The notes under the pieces are model-generated. The model was not told the DNA's origin. It searched no databases and saw only the letters and a program-made list of their open reading frames with translations. Shown here one piece after another: positions 1 to 4,528 of a stretch of DNA of 10,448 nt. Each line of letters opens with the position of its first letter. The first letter of the stretch is position 1. The stretch spans positions 1-10,448 of the forward strand of contig CAIKFN010000186.1 of assembly GCA_903826715.1 (NCBI GenBank). The letters are read 5' to 3'. Source of the DNA: an uncultured Actinomycetes bacterium. GTDB taxonomy: Bacteria > Actinomycetota > Acidimicrobiia > Acidimicrobiales > RAAP-2. Made by a program: the position numbers and the translations under genes.

Positions 1-51
1 ACCGTCGCCAGCTTTGGCGTGGAGTTGAGCGGAATCTACGAAGGAGGACAC
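1..51 (-). CDS. obg: Obg/CgtA family ribosome-associated GTPase, N-terminal fragment (runs off the left edge)
   Basis: Only the first 17 codons are in the window, reading GTG then SSFVDSAQLHAKAGDG. This matches the start of the Obg domain, whose members typically begin F-V-D-x-(x)3-x-(V/A)-x-A-G-D-G-G. A Shine-Dalgarno AGGA lies 7 nt before the GTG and supports this start. Obg proteins are GTPases that bind the 50S subunit and act in late ribosome assembly and stress control; the GTPase motifs themselves are outside the window. The gene begins 32 nt after the aminotransferase stop codon, on the same strand, so the two may share a transcript. In most bacteria obg follows rpmA directly; here HU and the aminotransferase lie between. 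The assignment rests on the short N-terminal motif plus location near rplU-rpmA, and is fairly secure. Confidence 0.8.
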   Translation of the reverse strand, partial: MSSFVDSAQLHAKAGDG

Positions 52-83
52 CCCTCTATCCTACGAGACTCAGCGAAGTGCTC

Positions 84-1448
84 TTATTCGACTAATTCAC
101 GCACTGCGTCTAAGAAGACTGCGTCGTGAGAAAGCACCTGCACGCGAGTCGTTGCAGGACACATGAGCGCCATGTTGTGAAACGGCGTAATAAGAATGCC
201 GCGATTAATGCAGTAGAGATGCAGGTAGTCCTCGAGCAGTGGATCAGAAGACTTCAACGATTCACCACCACTCTTTGGCGCTGGGTTCGCGAATCGGTAC
301 TCACAGCGAGCTCCGAGCTGGCTGATTGACCAAGGCAGGTTGTAGCCGTCAATAGTTGACTGAACGCCGCTTGTGAACAATGTTGCGAGATCTTCCATGG
401 GGCCAAAGACGTCATCGCTTAATACTTCTGAGAGAACTGCACGCATCGCAGCAAAGCTCATTGCATTTCCAGCCAGAGTTCCACCTACGCCTCCTACGTC
501 AATAATGTCGACTCCTTCGTCAACAGCACTCAGCACGCGGTTCGACAGATCTTCGCTGAGTCCATACGCGCCACACGGCACTCCACCACCGAGTGACTTT
601 CCAATGGTGATGGCATCAGGCTTTAGATTGAACCGCTTGGTTGATCCTCCGGGACCAGAAGAGAACGTATGCGTCTCGTCAAGGATCAGCAATGATCCAT
701 ACTTCGTACAGAGCTCGCGAACACCTTCTAAGAATCCAGGTTCGGGCAGAACAATGCCAATGTTGGTGAGCGCTGGCTCAGTGAGTACTGCTGCAACGTC
801 ACCGTGAGCGAGTTCGCGCTCCAGTGCATCGAGGTCATTGAATTCAACAACGCGTGTTGTCGTTGTTGGATCAAATGCCGATGCAACGTTTCCTGGACGC
901 GACTGTGCATAGCCATTTTCGTCAACAGAAACAAAGGTCTCATCAACTGAGCCGTGATACGAATACGAGAACACCAGAATCTTTGGGCGCTTTGTGACGA
1001 GGCGAACTAAGCGCAACAACCAGCGATTCGCATCAGTAGCGCTCAGTGTGAATGACCATTTAGGAAGACCAAACCTGCGTGTCATTTCTGCAGCGACCCA
1101 CTGGGCATCTTCAGTTGGCAGCATTGTTGTGACTCCTCCATCAGTGCCAATGCGCTTGGCCATGGCCTTTACGAGTGGCTCTGGGGAGTGTCCCGCCATG
1201 GCGCCAGTGTCACCGAGCGCGAAGTCAATAAATTCATTGCCATCAACGTCAGTAATGGTGGCCCCGTGAGCTGAAACAAAGGAAAGAGGGAATCCGCCCG
1301 CCCACTTATTCATCCACGTCATGGGCACTCGAGCAAAGAGATTGTTTGATGCTTCGTAGAGTTTCTTCGAGCCTGGATGGCGCTTTTCGTAGAGGGCCCT
1401 CTCGGAGGCGACTAATTGGGCCAATTTTGCGCGATCTATGGAAGTCAT
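84..1448 (-). CDS. Class-III PLP-dependent aminotransferase, glutamate-1-semialdehyde aminomutase-like
   Basis: A 454-aa fold-type I, class-III aminotransferase of normal length. The YHGS segment (164-167), the acidic ILDET motif with the predicted PLP-N1 aspartate D257, and IGKSLGGG with predicted Schiff-base lysine K284 are all present. GTLAGN (323-328) resembles the GT-x-x-GNP region of HemL. DVDGNEFIDF (67-76) and the glycine-rich GDTGAMAGHSP (79-89) match the substrate-entry region of HemL-like enzymes. The cofactor-phosphate loop reads SATDAN, where true HemL has SGTEA, and D257 is followed by E-T-H. I therefore do not call it hemL; it belongs to a HemL-like group usually annotated only as 'aspartate aminotransferase family', and its substrate is unknown. 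The ATG is preceded by AAGGTGG at good spacing. No haem-pathway gene is nearby. Upstream lies a distinctive control region shared with divergent HU, and downstream is obg. Confidence 0.85.
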   Translation of the reverse strand: MTSIDRAKLAQLVASERALYEKRHPGSKKLYEASNNLFARVPMTWMNKWAGGFPLSFVSAHGATITDVDGNEFIDFALGDTGAMAGHSPEPLVKAMAKRIGTDGGVTTMLPTEDAQWVAAEMTRRFGLPKWSFTLSATDANRWLLRLVRLVTKRPKILVFSYSYHGSVDETFVSVDENGYAQSRPGNVASAFDPTTTTRVVEFNDLDALERELAHGDVAAVLTEPALTNIGIVLPEPGFLEGVRELCTKYGSLLILDETHTFSSGPGGSTKRFNLKPDAITIGKSLGGGVPCGAYGLSEDLSNRVLSAVDEGVDIIDVGGVGGTLAGNAMSFAAMRAVLSEVLSDDVFGPMEDLATLFTSGVQSTIDGYNLPWSISQLGARCEYRFANPAPKSGGESLKSSDPLLEDYLHLYCINRGILITPFHNMALMCPATTRVQVLSHDAVFLDAVRELVE

Positions 1449-1652
1449 GCTTCCACCTTAGGAGAAAGCATGTTTTTGGGGAAATTATTGGGAATTTCTT
1501 TATAAACTCTGACCAGGACTTTTATTACCCCTACCAACCCCTATTTTGAAAAAAATTGCTCAGAATCCCTATTTTTAAGGGTTTTTGCGATAAAGATGTT
1601 TACAGGTTTATGGGAACACTCCCAGACCTTTTTACAAGAGTTAGGAGCTCCG
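1449..1652. promoter_or_regulatory. Divergent intergenic control region between the aminotransferase and HU genes
   Basis: The region is AT-rich with two sets of repeats. On the minus strand TATAAA (1504 to 1499) is a candidate -10 for the aminotransferase. Immediately downstream, at 1481-1498, is a perfect inverted repeat GAAATT-N6-AATTTC, where a repressor could sit over the start of transcription. Upstream, TAGGGGT occurs twice on the minus strand (forward ACCCCTA at 1527-1533 and 1537-1543), exactly 10 bp apart, where a -35 box would be expected. No good -35 hexamer is visible. A further short palindrome, CCCT-ATTTTTA-AGGG, lies at 1567-1581. These are visible sequence facts; the regulatory roles are inference. 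Confidence 0.45.
1585..1614 (+). promoter_or_regulatory. Candidate promoter for HU
   Basis: TTGCGA (1585-1590) and TATGGG (1609-1614) are 18 bp apart and could be -35 and -10 elements, placing the transcript start near 1621 and giving a leader of about 30 nt before the GTG at 1653. The match to consensus is modest and other placements in this AT-rich stretch are possible. Confidence 0.25.
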
Positions 1653-1931
1653 GTGAACAAGGCCGAGTTAGTAGATGCAATCGTTGCCGAAAGCGGCGCA
1701 ACAAAGAGCACAGTGGCAGAAGTTCTAAAGGCCTTTGAAGACGTAGTTGTCAAGAACGTTACAAAGGGCGAAAAGATCGTTCTTTCTGGCTTTCTTTCAT
1801 TCGAGCGTGTACAGCGTAAGGCTCGTACAGCACGTAACCCACAGACTGGAGAAGCTATCCAAGTGAAGGCTTCAAAGGCTCCAAAGGTTTCAATCGGTTC
1901 TACTTTCAAGAAGACAGTAAAAGAGAGCTAA
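1653..1931 (+). CDS. HU-type nucleoid-associated DNA-binding protein
   Basis: A 92-aa HU/IHF-family protein beginning MNKAELVDAIVAESG. HU dimers bind the minor groove and bend DNA, compacting the nucleoid. The family signature is visible as GFLSFERVQRKARTARNP (46-63), including the P of the RNP tip that intercalates into DNA, then QTGEAI and a C-terminal FKKTV. The usual GFGSF reads GFLSF here. The first ATG in frame (1596) would add 19 residues that HU proteins do not have. The GTG at 1653 gives the canonical N-terminus and is preceded by TTAGGAG at 7-nt spacing, so I use it. The protein lacks the long Lys/Ala/Pro-rich tail of mycobacterial and many actinobacterial HU proteins. It is the only plus-strand gene of the window, divergent from the aminotransferase and convergent with rpmA. 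Confidence 0.93.
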   Translation: MNKAELVDAIVAESGATKSTVAEVLKAFEDVVVKNVTKGEKIVLSGFLSFERVQRKARTARNPQTGEAIQVKASKAPKVSIGSTFKKTVKES

Positions 1932-1947
1932 GTAGTACTTCAGTAAT

Positions 1948-1981
1948 AAAAACCCCCCGGGCATTTGCCCGGGGGGTTTTT
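1948..1981. terminator. Bidirectional intrinsic terminator between HU and rpmA
   Basis: Ten GC-rich pairs (ccccccgggc / gcccgggggg) close a 4-nt loop ATTT and are flanked by five A's and five T's, which extend the stem to 15 bp. Because of the A and T tracts it works as a hairpin plus U-run on both strands, ending the HU transcript (stop 17 nt before it) and the rne-rplU-rpmA transcript (stop at 2000). Confidence 0.95.
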
Positions 1982-1999
1982 AGTTCTTAAAAGAATGTA

Positions 2000-2248
2000 T
2001 TAAACGAGAATGTCCACGATTTTGCGGCCGCCACGGAAACCAAACTTCACGTTTCCCTGAGCTAGTGCAAACAATGTGTGATCCTTACCCATTCCAACAT
2101 TGCGTCCTGGGTGGAACTGCGTTCCGCGTTGGCGAATGATGATGCTGCCAGTTGTTACAAGCGTTCCATCGAAGCTCTTAACACCAAGGCGCTGGGCATT
2201 GGAATCGCGGCCGTTCCTTGTGGAACCTCCACCTTTTGTCTTTGACAT
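2000..2248 (-). CDS. rpmA: 50S ribosomal protein L27
   Basis: 82 aa, normal length for L27, a 50S protein whose N-terminal tail reaches toward the peptidyl-transferase centre. The conserved core GGGSTRNGRDSNAQRLGVK (6-24) is followed by IIIRQRGTQFHPG (37-49) and VGMGKDHTLFAL. The N-terminus is MSKTKGGG rather than the more common MAHKKAGG; there is no sign of the cleavable N-terminal extension seen in Firmicutes. The Shine-Dalgarno AAGGAG overlaps the stop codon of rplU, so translation of the two is probably coupled. It is the last gene of the rne-rplU-rpmA unit, ending just before the symmetric terminator. Confidence 0.97.
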   Translation of the reverse strand: MSKTKGGGSTRNGRDSNAQRLGVKSFDGTLVTTGSIIIRQRGTQFHPGRNVGMGKDHTLFALAQGNVKFGFRGGRKIVDILV

Positions 2249-2257
2249 AAATACTCC

Positions 2258-2581
2258 TTACGCAGTTGCTGAAGCTTTGGCTGAAATCTTGGTGATTTCA
2301 ACAGTCGAATAGTGCTGACGGTGGCCCCAACGCTTGCGCTGGTTGGCCTTTGCCTTGTAGGTAAGGGCGCGAATCTTTGGACCCTTTTCCTCGCCAAGAA
2401 TCTTGGCAGTAACGGTGACGCCGCTTAGTGCTGCGCCGGCAGTGACCTTGTCACCATCAACGAGCAATACGGGTACGAGCTTGATTGAAGAACCAACCTC
2501 TTCTGGACGTAGATCAACGCGGACAACTTGGCCCTCGGTGACTCGTTCTTGAGATGTTCCAACACGGATAATTGCGTACAT
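2258..2581 (-). CDS. rplU: 50S ribosomal protein L21
   Basis: 107 aa, beginning MYAIIRVG as in the L21 family. An upstream in-frame start (2617) would add 12 unrelated residues, so the internal ATG at 2581, preceded by AGGAAACC, is the better start. The C-terminal rRNA-binding part has YKAKANQRKRWGHRQHYSTV (75-94), the strongly conserved L21 signature with GHRQ. L21 binds 23S rRNA domain I. The N-terminal loop reads IRVGTSQERV where most family members have a GGKQY-type sequence. rpmA follows after 9 nt. The gap of 44 nt from rne contains the inverted repeat CTAGA-GG-TCTAG (2618-2629) over the rne stop, but no clear promoter, so co-transcription with rne is likely. Confidence 0.96.
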   Translation of the reverse strand: MYAIIRVGTSQERVTEGQVVRVDLRPEEVGSSIKLVPVLLVDGDKVTAGAALSGVTVTAKILGEEKGPKIRALTYKAKANQRKRWGHRQHYSTVEITKISAKASATA

Positions 2582-2625
2582 AAGGTTTCCTATCTTAGCG
2601 GATAATTCTGAGGGCAACTAGAGGT

Positions 2626-4230
2626 CTAGAGGCCAGTGGCGACAACAAATCCGCGACCGTCACAAACGGCACAGATGTTCGAAACTGACTCCAAAAGCCC
2701 CTCATTGACGCGTTTACGGGTCATTTCTACGAGGCCAAGCTCAGAGATGTCAAAGACCTGGGTGCGGGTCTTATCGCGTGACAGGGCCTGGCGAAGAGCT
2801 GAAGCGACAGCTTCACGGTTGGCCTTAGGTTCCATGTCAATGAAGTCAATGACAATGATTCCACCAATATCTCTAAGACGAAGCTGACGCGCAACTTCTT
2901 CAGCGGCTTCGAGGTTGTTCCTGAAAACAGTCTCTTCGAGGTTCGTAGTTCCAACGTTCTTTCCGGTATTGACGTCAACCACGGTGAGTGCTTCGGTGCG
3001 CTCAATAATGAGTGATCCACCTGAAGGCAAGAACACCTTGCGGTCAAGGGCACGGTGAAGTTGTTCGTGAACGAAGTAGCGCTCAAAGAGTGGCAGCTCT
3101 TCAGTACTGCGGTCGTAGTACTCAATACGGTCAGCGAGCTCTGGGTTGACGGCCAGCACGTATTCGCGAACTTTTTCGTACAGTTCGCGGTCATCAATAA
3201 TCACGCCGCGGTAGTCATCATTCAGCTCTTCTCGAAGTACGCGAACAGCTAGGTCGAGGTCTCGGTAGACGAGCCGTGGAGAATTTGACTTAGCAACTTC
3301 AGCTTCAATTGCTCCCCACTTTTCAGAAAGTGAAGCAACGTCACGTGCGAGATCTTCTTCGCTCACGCCTTCTGCAGCGGTACGGATAATGATTCCGTGA
3401 CGCTCAGGTTTAACGGCGTCAATGATCTTGCGAAGGCGTCGACGTTCACCATCTGGCAGACGCTTTGAAATTCCGATTGTTGAAGAGTTTGGAACCAGTA
3501 CCGCAAAACGACCAGGAATTGAGACTTCCTGTGTCAGTCGTGCACCCTTGGCCCCGATTGCGTTCTTGGTGACCTGGCAAACAATGGTCTGGCCGCCCTT
3601 AATCATTTCTTCAATGCGCTTGTTCTCTTGCTTAGTTTCACCCTCGATGTCTTCATCTTCAATTGAAATGTCAGCACGGTAGAGAACTGCGTTCTTCGGA
3701 ATCCCAATGTCTACGAATGCAAGTTCCATTCCCGGAAGAACATTCTGAATACGACCAACGTAAATGTTTCCATCGATCTGGTTTGTTTCGTCTGCGGCTT
3801 TAGCAACGGTGTATTCAACCATTGAACGTCCCTCAAGGGTTGCAATGTGTGTTGCATCCTTAGTGGAGTGAACACACATGAGGTAGCGTCCCTGAGCTCG
3901 AGTGCGGCGCTCTCCGCCACGGCGGCGGTTCTTGTTGTTGCCCTTGCGACCTTCATTAGGAGTTGAGCTCCCCTCTGGTGCTGAGGCCTCAACTGGTGCG
4001 TCTACGTTGCGAGGTTGCTGGTTCTGCTGGCGAGGTTGTCCCTGGCCACCTTGTCCACCACGTCCACGACCCCCACGGCGGCGGTTCTTGTTGCCACCTT
4101 GACCCGGCTCGCGTGGAGTCGAGGGCTGCGGTGCTGGATTTCTAGTGTCGCCTACTTGAGGTGCTGGACGAGTATCGCCAATGCGGGGACTAAACGTTGA
4201 TTCGGGCTGGTTGTTGGATTCGTCGGTCAC
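2626..4230 (-). CDS. rne: Ribonuclease E/G family endoribonuclease
   Basis: 534 aa from a GTG at 4230, chosen because AAGGAG stands 8 nt before it; an in-frame GTG at 4308 would add an unsupported hydrophobic stretch. The enzyme cleaves single-stranded A/U-rich RNA in mRNA decay and rRNA processing. Residues 1-115 are low complexity: GDTR-PAPQ repeats, then two basic NKNRRRGG blocks (47-54 and 99-106) separated by Gln/Gly-rich sequence, a likely RNA- or partner-binding arm. The catalytic part follows: S1-like region (about 150-225), RLTQEVSIPGRFAVLVP (231-247), metal-binding aspartates in VVDVNTGK (D419) and VIDFIDM (D462), RQLRLRDIGG, and the Zn-link CAVC (C520, C523). The protein ends 11 residues after the second cysteine, so no separate C-terminal small domain is present. 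It heads the unit with rplU and rpmA. Whether to name it rne or rng is a matter of convention. Confidence 0.93.
   Translation of the reverse strand: MTDESNNQPESTFSPRIGDTRPAPQVGDTRNPAPQPSTPREPGQGGNKNRRRGGRGRGGQGGQGQPRQQNQQPRNVDAPVEASAPEGSSTPNEGRKGNNKNRRRGGERRTRAQGRYLMCVHSTKDATHIATLEGRSMVEYTVAKAADETNQIDGNIYVGRIQNVLPGMELAFVDIGIPKNAVLYRADISIEDEDIEGETKQENKRIEEMIKGGQTIVCQVTKNAIGAKGARLTQEVSIPGRFAVLVPNSSTIGISKRLPDGERRRLRKIIDAVKPERHGIIIRTAAEGVSEEDLARDVASLSEKWGAIEAEVAKSNSPRLVYRDLDLAVRVLREELNDDYRGVIIDDRELYEKVREYVLAVNPELADRIEYYDRSTEELPLFERYFVHEQLHRALDRKVFLPSGGSLIIERTEALTVVDVNTGKNVGTTNLEETVFRNNLEAAEEVARQLRLRDIGGIIVIDFIDMEPKANREAVASALRQALSRDKTRTQVFDISELGLVEMTRKRVNEGLLESVSNICAVCDGRGFVVATGL
3917..4093. repeat. 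21-bp in-frame direct repeat within the rne N-terminal arm
   Basis: A 21-bp sequence containing ggcggcggttcttgttg occurs identically at 3917-3937 and 4073-4093, 156 bp (52 codons) apart. It encodes the two NKNRRRG blocks in the same frame. The nucleotide identity, not just the peptide similarity, suggests an internal duplication or gene-conversion tract. Confidence 0.85.
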
Positions 4231-4405
4231 GACGGGTACTCCTTGAGTTCTGTGGGTTGATGTAGTGCGCAGCACTACTGAGATTAAAAACGCCAGTGCT
4301 CTTTGCACCTACAGCGTTGGTATTGGTAAAGAAGGCGTTAAAGAACACGACGAGCAAGGTTAAGAAACCAAAGGATAAAACTCCAATTGCACTGGCGTGT
4401 ACCAC
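4190..4405 (-). CDS. Possible small single-pass membrane protein or leader peptide upstream of rne
   Basis: A 71-aa reading frame from GTG at 4405, preceded by GAGGA at 6-nt spacing. Residues 5-27 are strongly hydrophobic (IGVLSFGFLTLLVVFFNAFF, one predicted membrane segment). The following part is polar (TNTNAVGAKSTGVFNLSSAA) and the end is Arg-rich. Its codon choice over the first 50 codons looks compatible with neighbouring genes. The last 41 nt overlap the start of rne in another frame, so those C-terminal residues may simply reflect rne coding. I recognise no family. It could be a genuine small protein, a translated leader affecting rne expression, or chance: the same DNA also contains inverted repeats. 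It lies in the only sizeable gap of the minus-strand gene series. Confidence 0.35.
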   Translation of the reverse strand: MVHASAIGVLSFGFLTLLVVFFNAFFTNTNAVGAKSTGVFNLSSAAHYINPQNSRSTRRDRRIQQPARINV

Positions 4406-4528
4406 GGTATGTCCTCAATGCGTTGAGTTCCTGAGTGCGGGCACTGCGGAACTACTGCGTTCTTTTTGCGCAACTGTGCAGTATGCACAAATGCGACCAA
4501 CGACTACAAGGCTACCTGACCCTAGGGC
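4231..4528 (-). promoter_or_regulatory. Leader region of rne with multiple short inverted repeats
   Basis: About 300 nt separate mrdA from rne. Perfect inverted repeats visible here are TGTGCA-GTA-TGCACA (4475-4489), AGTGC-GG-GCACT (4434-4445), CTCAA-TGCG-TTGAG (4414-4427), GTGC-N5-GCAC (4296-4308) and GTAGTGC-GCA-GCACTAC (4262-4278, about 30 nt before the rne GTG). Four of the five share a GTGC/GCAC core. The CTCAA/TTGAG arm covers part of the Shine-Dalgarno of the small ORF starting at 4405. E. coli rne is known to be autoregulated through its structured 5' leader; a similar role here is inference only. Confidence 0.4.
4503..4514 (-). promoter_or_regulatory. TAGCCTTGTAGT motif upstream of rne (candidate -10 or operator)
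   Basis: The minus strand reads TAGCCTTGTAGT, identical to the sequence at 9091-9102 upstream of mreB. TAGCCT fits the TAnnnT pattern of actinobacterial -10 boxes, which would give a leader of about 270 nt before rne. No convincing -35 hexamer is seen. The first seven bases also pair with AAGGCTA at 4530-4536 across the mrdA stop codon. Confidence 0.28.

Noticed and set aside
373..807. 144-codon plus-strand open frame inside the aminotransferase gene
   Set aside because: It is antisense to a clearly conserved gene, its translation has no family features, and no ribosome site was seen; a coding shadow.
2727..3197. 156-codon minus-strand frame within rne
   Set aside because: Alternate frame of the RNase E catalytic domain, whose correct frame carries all the conserved motifs.
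4231..4308. N-terminal extension of RNase E from the GTG at 4308
   Set aside because: The added residues are unrelated to the family and the GTG at 4230 has AAGGAG at proper spacing.
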